Assembly (NCBI GenBank): GCA_964636345.1
Contig: CAZWRL010000019.1
Location: 1 to 14,905 of the forward strand
Reading direction: 5' to 3'
Length of the DNA: 14,905 bases
From: JBBTXJ01 sp964636345
GTDB taxonomy: Bacteria > Patescibacteriota > Patescibacteriia > Magasanikbacterales > JBBTXJ01
The notes beneath the pieces were generated by a model, which saw only the letters and a program-made list of their open reading frames with translations, had not been told where the DNA came from and made no database searches. Every line of letters begins with the position of its first letter. The first letter of the stretch is position 1. Positions 1-6,547 of the stretch are shown here, one piece after another. The translations under genes were made by a program, and so were the position numbers.

Positions 1-3
1 AAA

Positions 4-39
4 TCCCGTCGCCCCCGACTGCGGTCGGGGGTCGCGGGA
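4..39. terminator. Strong GC-rich hairpin at left edge
   Basis: The arms CCCCCGAC (12-19) and GTCGGGGG (24-31) pair perfectly around a TGCG loop. An outer helix TCCCG (4-8) with CGGGA (35-39) extends the stem. It lies beyond the dedA terminator. On the minus strand the stem runs into GGGATTT at the window end, so it could be a second terminator for leftward transcription whose U-tract lies outside the window. It could equally be a dispersed palindrome. Confidence 0.45.
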
Positions 40-65
40 CTATCGCATACGCGCCACCCGTTAGG

Positions 66-90
66 CAAAATTCGCCGCCAATGAGGCGAA
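66..90 (-). terminator. Intrinsic terminator of the leuS-dedA unit
   Basis: Read on the minus strand just after the dedA stop, TTCGCC and GGCGAA form a 6-bp stem (85-90 with 71-76) around an 8-nt loop. TTTT follows directly. The stem is short, but the position and the U-run suit a Rho-independent terminator. The larger hairpin at 4-39 may back it up. Confidence 0.5.
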
Positions 91-98
91 ATACATTT

Positions 99-686
99 TC
101 AATCGCGGCGCGAACGCACCCACTCAAACACTATCGGGAGCACGGAGAGGATGACGATGCCTAAAATAATCCACTCAAGATAGCGGTCAATACCGGGAAT
201 TAAATTGCCCAGCAAAAAACCTGCCCCCAGCATACTAGCGGTCCATGCGATGCCGCCGATCACGTTAAACAGAAAAAAAGTGCGGTAGTCCATTTTTCCA
301 ACGCCCGCAAGAATGGGCGCGAAGGTGCGCACAATGGGAACAAACCGCGCGAGGATGATGGTTTTTTTGCCGTACCGTTCGTAGAATGCCTTGGTTTTTG
401 CCACATACGATTTACGGAAGAAAAAAGAATCTTCACGGATGAAAATTTTTGGACCCACCGCGCGCCCAAAATGATACCCCACATTATCTCCCAAAATAGC
501 CATGAGCGCGGCAACGGGAATAAGAATGGCGATGCTAAAAAACCCTTGCGAAGCCAGCAGTCCCACCGTAAATAACAACGAATCGCCGGGAAGAAACGCA
601 CCGAGAAAAATGCCGGATTCCGCAAAGATAGCGCCAAACACGCCGAGGTATCCAAGCCCAATAATGATATTCTGAATGCGTTCCAT
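99..686 (-). CDS. DedA-family integral membrane protein
   Basis: A 195-aa polytopic membrane protein of the DedA / SNARE-associated (VTT domain) family. Members are undecaprenyl-phosphate or phospholipid translocases, or support membrane homeostasis, in the cytoplasmic membrane. Visible features are the N-terminal 'FAESGIFLGAFLPGDSLLF' re-entrant segment (about residues 21-39), the second conserved segment 'ARFVPIVRTFAPILAGVGKM' (about 113-132) with the family's F-x-R-x-x-P-x-x-R pattern, and two hydrophobic C-terminal helices before a basic tail (RSRRD). The length is typical of the family. The start lies 3 nt after the leuS stop with no Shine-Dalgarno sequence, so translation is probably coupled to leuS. 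The exact lipid substrate cannot be assigned. Confidence 0.9.
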   Translation of the reverse strand: MERIQNIIIGLGYLGVFGAIFAESGIFLGAFLPGDSLLFTVGLLASQGFFSIAILIPVAALMAILGDNVGYHFGRAVGPKIFIREDSFFFRKSYVAKTKAFYERYGKKTIILARFVPIVRTFAPILAGVGKMDYRTFFLFNVIGGIAWTASMLGAGFLLGNLIPGIDRYLEWIILGIVILSVLPIVFEWVRSRRD

Positions 687-689
687 GGT

Positions 690-3600
690 TTACATTACTA
701 TATTTACCAGTTTCCCGGCCACGACAATCACCTTCTTCGGTTTTGTGCCACCCAGCCACTTTTGAATTTTTTCTGACGCGAGCGCGTGTGCCTCCGCCTT
801 TTCATCGGAAATCCCAGCCGACACGGTGACGGTATCGCGCACTTTTCCGTTCACTTGCAATACCAATTCAATTTCTTCTTCCTGCGCAAGCTCCGGATCA
901 TAGGCGGGCCACGCGGAATGCGCGATGCTTCCCTTCTCGCCAAGCTTCGTCCATAATTCCTCTGCCATGTGCGGCGCGAAGGGACTTAGGAGTTGTAAGA
1001 ATGTTTTGAATGTTTTTGGATCGATGAGATTGCTTCGGGATTGCTTCGTCGCATTTGTCCTTCGACTACGCTCAGGAATAAATACTCCTCGCAATGACAA
1101 CATTTCATTTGAAAACTGCATGAGCGCGGAAATGGCGGTATTGAAACGCATGGATTCAATATCTTCCGTGACTTTGCGGATGGTTTGATGAAGAAGGCGG
1201 GTGAGATTTTTTGATTCTGGATCCCGGATCTCGAGGCGAGTCCGGGATGACAGGGGGGCTCCTCGCAATGACAAACCAATCCCCCACACTTTTTGCAAAA
1301 AGCGTTCAATACCAACTAAACCCCGCGTGTCCCACTCCGCCGCCTGATCAAACGGCCCCATGAACATTTCGTACGCGCGGAACGTGTCGGCGCCGTACTG
1401 CGCAACAATCTCATCCGGGTTCACCACATTACCTTTTGATTTTGACATCTTCTCTCCGCCTTTTGCGAGAATCATGCCGTGACTGGTGCGTTTTTCATAG
1501 GGTTCGCTCGTGGGCGCCGCACCGATATCAAACAAAAATTTATTCCAAAAACGAGAATACAACACATGGAGCGTGGTATGTTCCATACCGCCGTTGTACC
1601 ACGTAACGGGCATCCAATAATTAAGCGGGCACGCGAGATATTGTTTCAAAAATTCAATCTTTTCCGCATCCGCTTTGGCGTCGCGCGTTTCCGGGAATGT
1701 TTCGCGCAAAAAAAGATAATGCCGCAACATGTACATAGGCGACGCGGTACGGAAGGAAACACCCCACAACCACCCGCGTTCCGCGCGTTCTAAATCATAG
1801 CGATGCAATATCTGTTCCTGTCCATGACGCAAATGAGTATACAGATCCCCTTCCAGCGGCGTGGCGGGACAAATTTCTATCTGACATCCGTCTTTTTCCA
1901 TGCGATTCCATCCGTTGTGCTCCTCATGGACAACAAATCCGTCCGCGCGCAAAATATCCAACAAACGCTCAAAATCCTTACCCTGCACAAACATATCAAT
2001 ATCGTGCATGTGGCGCCACAGTTTGCGATCCAACCCATTCAACATCATGGAGCCGGCAAGCCAAAACGGAATATCGGCGGAACCACACAGCGCTTTTACA
2101 TGTTTCAAAAGCGCGAACAAGCGTTTGTCCAAATCATTTGGTTGTATTTCATCGCGATGCCACTCCGCGTGGTTGAAAAACTGATCATCCCGCGGGGCAG
2201 CGTAGCGCATAAAATACCAACTGGATCCAGCCCAGTTCGGCATGGTATCAGTTTCACGCGTTGCAGGGCCGCCGCACTGCGGGCACACGGTCTTTACCCA
2301 TGTGGTAATTTTTGCGAGCGGGCTCTCACCCGTATCGGCCACCTCGTATTTTTTAATTTCGGGCAAACGAAGCGGCAGTTCTTTTTCCGAAAGTGGAAAC
2401 CAGCCATCACCGTATTTACTTTTTTCTTTACACTTTTCGCAGTGCACCACGGGAATGGGCTCGCCCCAGTAACGTTGGCGCGAAAATACCCAATCACGCA
2501 ATTTATATTGCACCTCGCGCGATCCAACACCGTGCTCTTCAAGCCAGGTAATAATTTTTTGTTTTGCTTCAGAAGTTGGCAGGCCGTTCAAAAAATCCGA
2601 TTCAATGTTGTGTCCATCTTCCAGAAACGCTTCCTTCAAAACCGGACAGCTTTGTTTTGGGTAATGCGGGCACGTCACAATCTTCATGGGGAGTTTGTAT
2701 TTTTTCGCGAATTCAAAATCCCGCTGATCGTGCGCCGGCACCGCCATAATCGCGCCAGTGCCGTATTGCGGCAATACATAATCCGCAATCCAAATTGGGA
2801 TGTCTTCATCGGTCAGCGGATTACGCGCCAGAACACCCTTTATTTCAACACCGCTTTTTTCTTTTGCCAAATCCGTGCGTTCAAGATCGGACTTCTTGCG
2901 CGCGGCAGCAATGTATTTTTGCACTTCCTTGCCGTTGGTTATCTGCGCGCGGCATTTTTCTATCAACGGATGTTCCGGCGCGATGACCATGTACGTGGCG
3001 CCAAAAACCGTATCCGGCCGCGTGGTGAATACTTCCAAAAAATTCTGATAATGCTCCTCGCCAAATTCCGGCTCTTGTATGTCCGGCAGAGGAAATTTAA
3101 TGCGCGCGCCCTCGGATCGTCCTATCCAATTGCGTTGTTGAATTTTAACCGGCTCAATGTAATCCACATACTGCAAATCATCAATAAGGCGATCCGCATA
3201 TTGCGTAATACGAAGCATCCACTGTTCTTTGTCTCGCTTTTCCACCGGCCCGCCGCAACGCTCGCATGCGCCGTTCACCACTTCTTCATTGGCCAACCCA
3301 ATTTTACACGACAGGCACCAGTTGATCGCGGCCTTGGCTTTATAGGCCAACCCCTGTTTAAATAGTTGCAAAAAAATCCACTGCGTCCATCGGTAATACG
3401 CCGGATCCGTGGTATCTACTTCGCGCGACCAATCAAAACCAAACCCAAGCGCCTTCAGTTGTTTGCGGAAATAGGCAATATTTTCACGCGTGGTCTTAGC
3501 CGGATGCGTGCCGGTCTTCACCGCGTACTGTTCCGCCGGCAAACCAAACGCATCCCAGCCAATGGGAAACAGCACACTAAACCCGTCCATCCGTTTTTTA

Positions 3601-3797
3601 CGCGTGACCACATCAAGCGCGGTGTAACTGCGCGGATGTCCCACATGGAGCCCGGCGCCAGATGGGTACGGAAATTCAATCAGGCCGTAAAACTTCGGCT
3701 TGATGGCGTCATCGGACGCGGTAAAAGTGCCGTGTTTTTCCCAAAACGCTTGCCACTTCTTTTCTATTTTTTTAAAATCGTAGGCCGAATGCGACAT
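690..3797 (-). CDS. leuS: Leucyl-tRNA synthetase with an inserted nucleotidyltransferase-like domain
   Basis: Class I synthetase that charges tRNA-Leu and edits mischarged tRNA. In order: the HIGH motif as HVGH (51-54); a Cys4 zinc site (C161, C164, C178, C181); the CP1 editing domain with 'TTRPDTVFGATY' (258-269) and 'GTGAIMAVPAHDQRDFEFA' (346-364); a second zinc ribbon (C453, C456, C505, C508); 'MPNWAGSSWYF' (519-529); 'GGMEHTTLHVLYSRF' (736-750); KMSKS (783-787); an anticodon-binding helical bundle; and the C-terminal tRNA-binding domain. At 1035 aa it is well above the usual 800-880. The excess is an insert at about 540-722 plus two repeat-encoded peptides at 842-862 and 900-924. No leucine-specific domain sits before KMSKS, as in Bacillus-type enzymes. 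There is no Shine-Dalgarno sequence, and an extended -10 motif lies 6 nt before the ATG. dedA follows 3 nt downstream. Confidence 0.97.
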   Translation of the reverse strand: MSHSAYDFKKIEKKWQAFWEKHGTFTASDDAIKPKFYGLIEFPYPSGAGLHVGHPRSYTALDVVTRKKRMDGFSVLFPIGWDAFGLPAEQYAVKTGTHPAKTTRENIAYFRKQLKALGFGFDWSREVDTTDPAYYRWTQWIFLQLFKQGLAYKAKAAINWCLSCKIGLANEEVVNGACERCGGPVEKRDKEQWMLRITQYADRLIDDLQYVDYIEPVKIQQRNWIGRSEGARIKFPLPDIQEPEFGEEHYQNFLEVFTTRPDTVFGATYMVIAPEHPLIEKCRAQITNGKEVQKYIAAARKKSDLERTDLAKEKSGVEIKGVLARNPLTDEDIPIWIADYVLPQYGTGAIMAVPAHDQRDFEFAKKYKLPMKIVTCPHYPKQSCPVLKEAFLEDGHNIESDFLNGLPTSEAKQKIITWLEEHGVGSREVQYKLRDWVFSRQRYWGEPIPVVHCEKCKEKSKYGDGWFPLSEKELPLRLPEIKKYEVADTGESPLAKITTWVKTVCPQCGGPATRETDTMPNWAGSSWYFMRYAAPRDDQFFNHAEWHRDEIQPNDLDKRLFALLKHVKALCGSADIPFWLAGSMMLNGLDRKLWRHMHDIDMFVQGKDFERLLDILRADGFVVHEEHNGWNRMEKDGCQIEICPATPLEGDLYTHLRHGQEQILHRYDLERAERGWLWGVSFRTASPMYMLRHYLFLRETFPETRDAKADAEKIEFLKQYLACPLNYWMPVTWYNGGMEHTTLHVLYSRFWNKFLFDIGAAPTSEPYEKRTSHGMILAKGGEKMSKSKGNVVNPDEIVAQYGADTFRAYEMFMGPFDQAAEWDTRGLVGIERFLQKVWGIGLSLRGAPLSSRTRLEIRDPESKNLTRLLHQTIRKVTEDIESMRFNTAISALMQFSNEMLSLRGVFIPERSRRTNATKQSRSNLIDPKTFKTFLQLLSPFAPHMAEELWTKLGEKGSIAHSAWPAYDPELAQEEEIELVLQVNGKVRDTVTVSAGISDEKAEAHALASEKIQKWLGGTKPKKVIVVAGKLVNIVM
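1026..1100. repeat. leuS: Dispersed-repeat-like insert in the leuS coding sequence, copy A
   Basis: On the minus strand this segment encodes residues 900-924, including SLRG and 'RSRRTNATKQSRSNLI'. The DNA looks like a class of short dispersed element whose translations (NATKQS, CHCEE and similar) recur in many bacterial genomes. It shares the 16-nt string CTCCTCGCAATGACAA (1085-1100) with copy B. It falls in a loop of the anticodon-binding bundle, between 'FNTAISALMQFSNEM' and 'FKTFLQLLSPFAPH'. The reading frame stays open. Confidence 0.7.
1214..1274. repeat. leuS: Dispersed-repeat-like insert in the leuS coding sequence, copy B
   Basis: On the minus strand this segment encodes about residues 842-862 (SLRGAPLSSRTRLEIRDPES). 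It contains a hairpin: ATCCCGGA (1221-1228) pairs with TCCGGGAT (1241-1248), with CTCG/CGAG nested inside. It ends in the same 16-nt string (1259-1274) as copy A. It sits in the linker just after 'RFLQKVWGIG', where LeuRS sequences vary in length. The remainder resembles the 'ATCCCGGA...TCCGGGATGACA' palindromes dispersed in many bacterial genomes. Confidence 0.7.
1632..2180 (-). other. leuS: Nucleotidyltransferase-like domain inserted in LeuRS
   Basis: This is about residues 540-722 of LeuS, between 'WAGSSWYFMRYAAPRDD' and 'NYWMPVTWYNGG', where other bacterial LeuRS have only a short loop. The core is 'WLAGSMMLNG...WRHMHDIDMFV': a GS pair (582-583), 15 residues, then D599-I-D601, then a helix, and a third acidic residue, E641, in 'CQIEICP'. 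This matches the DNA polymerase-beta nucleotidyltransferase signature hG[GS]...DhDh. The spacing and R-H-x-H-D-x-D context resemble LinA / ANT(2'')-type lincosamide and aminoglycoside nucleotidyltransferases. All three predicted metal ligands are present, so an active domain is possible. Its substrate is unknown. Confidence 0.75.
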
Positions 3798-3803
3798 AGG
3801 TCT

Positions 3804-3812
3804 ATCGTATCA
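3804..3812 (-). promoter_or_regulatory. Candidate extended -10 promoter for leuS (near-leaderless)
   Basis: On the minus strand TG-A-TACGAT ends 6 nt before the leuS ATG. This would place the transcription start at or next to the initiation codon. No -35 box lies at a proper distance and there is no Shine-Dalgarno sequence. A single hexamer is weak evidence. Confidence 0.4.
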
Positions 3813-3821
3813 AAATTGCGT

Positions 3822-3899
3822 CAAAGAAAAAAGGGGAGCACAACCAGCCGAGCAGACCCTTGGGGGGGGAAGGGGTTACTCTAAGCCGGCTGTGCTCCC
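3822..3899 (-). terminator. Elaborate intrinsic terminator between gdh and leuS
   Basis: On the minus strand GGGAGCACA (3899-3891) pairs with TGTGCTCCC (3842-3834). GCCGGCT (3890-3884) extends the helix against GGCTGGT (3849-3843), using three G-U wobbles. GAG/CTC and CCCTT/AAGGG helices follow, capped by a loop of eight C. TTTTTTCTTT comes directly after the stem. The wobbles would be A-C mismatches in a plus-strand RNA, so the structure belongs to leftward transcription from gdh. Confidence 0.85.
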
Positions 3900-3915
3900 G
3901 CCCCCATACCATACC

Positions 3916-5142
3916 TTATAGCCGGACAGATGTCAAGCGCTTAAGCGCAAGGGCAAATGCCGCCGTGCGGAGGTTGACCTGTTTCTCCTGTGCCAACTGC
4001 CAGATGGCATTAAAATTATTTATCATGATGGGCTTGAGTTTTGCGAACACCTGTTCCTCGATCCACCGCTCCCCTTGCATATTTTGGTTCCATTCAAAAT
4101 ATGAAACGGTGACGCCGCCGGCGTTCGCGAGCACATCCGGCACCACGGTGACGCCGCGTTCTTTCAATATCGCATCCGCTTCCGGCGTGGTGGGGCCGTT
4201 TGCAAGTTCTAAAATAATTTTTGCCTTTATGCGCGGCGCGTTGTCTTTGGTAATAACATTTTCAAGCGCCGCGGGGATGAGCACATCACCATTAATTTCA
4301 AGGAGCTGTTCATTGGTGATAGTGGCAGCGCCGGGAAATCCAACAACGGTTCCGTTTGTTAGTTTAAAGATGGCAACCGCATTCGGATCCAAGCCGTCTA
4401 CATTTAAAATGCCGCCCTGTGAATCCGAAACCGCGACAATATTCATACCTGCCGCGTGACAGAGCGTAGCCATCACGGCGCCAGCATTACCAAAACCTTG
4501 TATGGCAACACGAGCGCCGACCATCGGCAAACCAATTTTTTCCAACGCGGCTTGCAGCACATAAAAACCGCCCTGCGCCGTTGCGGTGTCGCGACCCGCG
4601 CTGCCGCCATCGGCAACCGGTTTACCGGTTACCACGGCACGGCATGTCGGGCCGGGCGCCAATGCGCAATACTCATCCGCAAACCACGCCATCATTTCCG
4701 GTGTGGTGTTCACATCAGGCGCCGGCACGTCACGCTCCGGCCCAAAAAATTCCGCGCCAGCTCGCACATAACCGCGCGTGAGCCGCTCCAATTCACCCGA
4801 AGATAATTCCTTAGGATTCACGATAACGCCGCCCTTGCCGCCACCCATCGGAATATCCACCACCGCGGTTTTAATCGCCATCAAAAACGCAAGCGCCTTT
4901 ACTTCATCCACATCCACATTCGCGTGATACCGAATCCCGCCCTTATACGGCCCGCGCCGTGAGTTATATTGCACGCGGTACCCCTTGAACACTTTTTGTG
5001 TTCGATCGTCCATGGTGACCGGAATATCAAATTCATGGATGTGTTCCGGAGCGCGAAGCGCATCAACAACAGCCGGGTCAATCCCGGCTATTGCGGCGGC
5101 GCGGTCAAGCTGTTGCATGGCATTGGAGAACACAGATATCAC
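3916..5142 (-). CDS. Glutamate/leucine-type amino-acid dehydrogenase (GDH family)
   Basis: A cytoplasmic 408-aa enzyme of the Glu/Leu/Phe/Val dehydrogenase family that interconverts an L-amino acid and its 2-oxo acid plus ammonia using NAD(P). Family residues are visible: K67 in 'GPYKGGIRYH', K91 in 'MAIKTAVVDIPMGGGKGGV' with catalytic K103, and D143 in 'PAPDVNTTPEM'. The Rossmann domain has GFGNAG (216-221) and ends its second strand in 'VAVSDSQGG'. Length and motifs fit hexameric glutamate dehydrogenases, but leucine or valine specificity cannot be excluded. The chosen start is GTG, because the N-terminus 'MISVFSNAMQQLDRAA' then matches the usual family beginning. An ATG eight codons later is the alternative. 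It lies 18 nt after the upstream gene and ends at a strong terminator. Confidence 0.93.
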   Translation of the reverse strand: MISVFSNAMQQLDRAAAIAGIDPAVVDALRAPEHIHEFDIPVTMDDRTQKVFKGYRVQYNSRRGPYKGGIRYHANVDVDEVKALAFLMAIKTAVVDIPMGGGKGGVIVNPKELSSGELERLTRGYVRAGAEFFGPERDVPAPDVNTTPEMMAWFADEYCALAPGPTCRAVVTGKPVADGGSAGRDTATAQGGFYVLQAALEKIGLPMVGARVAIQGFGNAGAVMATLCHAAGMNIVAVSDSQGGILNVDGLDPNAVAIFKLTNGTVVGFPGAATITNEQLLEINGDVLIPAALENVITKDNAPRIKAKIILELANGPTTPEADAILKERGVTVVPDVLANAGGVTVSYFEWNQNMQGERWIEEQVFAKLKPIMINNFNAIWQLAQEKQVNLRTAAFALALKRLTSVRL

Positions 5143-5151
5143 AGAACTATC

Positions 5152-5160
5152 AGTATACCA
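5152..5160 (-). promoter_or_regulatory. Candidate extended -10 promoter for gdh
   Basis: In the 18-nt gap before gdh, the minus strand reads TG-G-TATACT. This is a good extended -10 element ending 9 nt before the GTG start. No convincing -35 box is visible. If it is used, the mRNA would have almost no leader. The gene may also be co-transcribed from infB. Confidence 0.45.
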
Positions 5161-6177
5161 CTAGGGTGAAATCCGATCGAGGCCTCGCATGGTATATTTG
5201 TACCACCCGGGCCGCAAAAGTTGTGAACCAGCCGCGTCAAAATCATCGTTCCGCGACTGCCACACCACGGTGTTGGATTCAATACAGAACGAAATCTCAA
5301 ATCCATCTTTATTCTCATACCCATACGGCGCCTGCGTGCCGCAAAGATGCGTGTTCATCTGCGCGTCCGGCGCGGGCTGGATACAGATTACGCCAGGAAG
5401 TGTGCCGCACTCCGCCAGAGGCACCTTGCGAAAGTTATTATTCAATTCATCCGTGGCGTACACCCAATCCGCGCCCTTCGTTCCAAGCAACCACTTGCCA
5501 TAGACCTGCGGCGCCCCTTGCCCCTCGCTCAAAATAACATTGTGCAAAAATGGAATAATTACGCCCTGAATGCCGGCAAGACGTTCCTCGTCACGCAAGC
5601 GCGCCATGCGCTCGCGATCATTCCAATTCGGATCGGTTGCTTCATACAACGCCGCGGTGCTCACCTCGCGTTCTTTAGCTGAAAACCACGTTTCCGGAAA
5701 CACCAAACCGCCAAACTGATACTGCGGCAACCACGACGACGGAATCTCTTTAATCTTACTCACCCACTCGCGTCCAAAATGTTTGGCGGCGGTTCCTTCA
5801 CTCACTATCGGCCGCAGTACGCGACTGCGCGTCACCACATACACCGCCGGATCATCCGGCACTTTCACCAGCGTGCCGGGCGCATAGGGCACCGTGCCGA
5901 GAAGCGGTAGGAGCGATAAGCTTGAACCGGTCATGTAGGTCACTGCCGCGCTCGCCAATCCCCATGACGCTTTAATATCCTCGCGTGGAATAACCCATCG
6001 CGTGCCCGCGCTTGCCGTTGCATCCGGCGCCATCACCGCATCGCGGATATAGTACGGAAAATCTCCATCACACTTTGCTAAAAACGGATCCGCGGCACAC
6101 GCCGCAACCATCGGTACGGTTATCGCAAAAACGAAAAAGAGCACGAGCCCCCCTATCATATATATGGCTCGCCGCAT
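5161..6177 (-). CDS. Secreted or lipoprotein-like protein of unknown function
   Basis: 338 aa. Two arginines and a long hydrophobic stretch (about residues 5-26) form a signal sequence. V-A-A-C27 fits a lipobox, and A-C-A/AD allows signal peptidase I cleavage instead. The mature part contains 'GTLVKVPDDPAVYVVTRSRVLRPI...FGREWVSKIKEIPSSWLPQYQFG' (about 101-156). I recognise this as a module recurring in exported proteins of CPR bacteria, with no known activity. The C-terminal part (about 257-335) has four cysteines (C257, C265, C279, C298), which with C36 suggests disulfides in an extracytoplasmic domain. It starts 27 nt after trxA and ends 18 nt before gdh. No catalytic motif is recognised; an envelope or adhesion role is only a guess. 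Confidence 0.85.
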   Translation of the reverse strand: MRRAIYMIGGLVLFFVFAITVPMVAACAADPFLAKCDGDFPYYIRDAVMAPDATASAGTRWVIPREDIKASWGLASAAVTYMTGSSLSLLPLLGTVPYAPGTLVKVPDDPAVYVVTRSRVLRPIVSEGTAAKHFGREWVSKIKEIPSSWLPQYQFGGLVFPETWFSAKEREVSTAALYEATDPNWNDRERMARLRDEERLAGIQGVIIPFLHNVILSEGQGAPQVYGKWLLGTKGADWVYATDELNNNFRKVPLAECGTLPGVICIQPAPDAQMNTHLCGTQAPYGYENKDGFEISFCIESNTVVWQSRNDDFDAAGSQLLRPGWYKYTMRGLDRISP

Positions 6178-6204
6178 AGCATTATTTTAAGAAATAAAAT
6201 TTCC

Positions 6205-6534
6205 CTATTTATTTTCAGCAATAAACGTTTCCAACTTCTCGCGGCTCACACCACCGACCATCTTACCCGCTTCGCGTCCCTGTTTAAATAAAATAAACGT
6301 CGGAATGCTCAAAATACCATATCGTGTGGCCACATCACCATGATCATCTACATTTAACTTGCCAATCTTAATACCCTTATCTTTATACACCTCCGCGAGT
6401 TCGGCAATCACCGGAGCCATTTGTACACACGGCCCGCACCACGAAGCCCAAAAATCAACGAACACCGGCACGTCGCTTTGCAGGACTTCTTTTTCAAAAT
6501 TATCAGTGGTAAGTTCAACGGTTGATTCGGCCAT
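6205..6534 (-). CDS. trxA: Thioredoxin
   Basis: A 109-aa cytoplasmic thiol-disulfide reductant. It has the classic active site WCGPC (32-36) after 'VFVDFWAS', a cis-proline at P78 in 'LSIPTF', and the C-terminal 'GGVSREKLETFIAENK' helix. Length and order match a single-domain thioredoxin with no signal peptide or membrane anchor, so it should reduce cytoplasmic proteins. It begins 13 nt after the infB stop without a Shine-Dalgarno sequence, indicating operon transcription from infB. The next gene encodes a cysteine-containing exported protein. A functional link is possible but unsupported, since this thioredoxin is cytoplasmic. Confidence 0.96.
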   Translation of the reverse strand: MAESTVELTTDNFEKEVLQSDVPVFVDFWASWCGPCVQMAPVIAELAEVYKDKGIKIGKLNVDDHGDVATRYGILSIPTFILFKQGREAGKMVGGVSREKLETFIAENK

Positions 6535-6547
6535 ACGATCAAAGTAA

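Noticed and set aside
1803..3365. A 520-codon open frame on the plus strand, antisense to leuS
   Set aside because: The opposite strand is an unmistakable leuS. The antisense translation shows no family motif or ribosome site, and long antisense frames arise from codon bias.
3798..3915. A T-box or other tRNA-sensing leader before leuS
   Set aside because: The gap is only 118 nt and is filled by a single terminator hairpin belonging to gdh. No specifier loop or T-box-like antiterminator sequence is visible.
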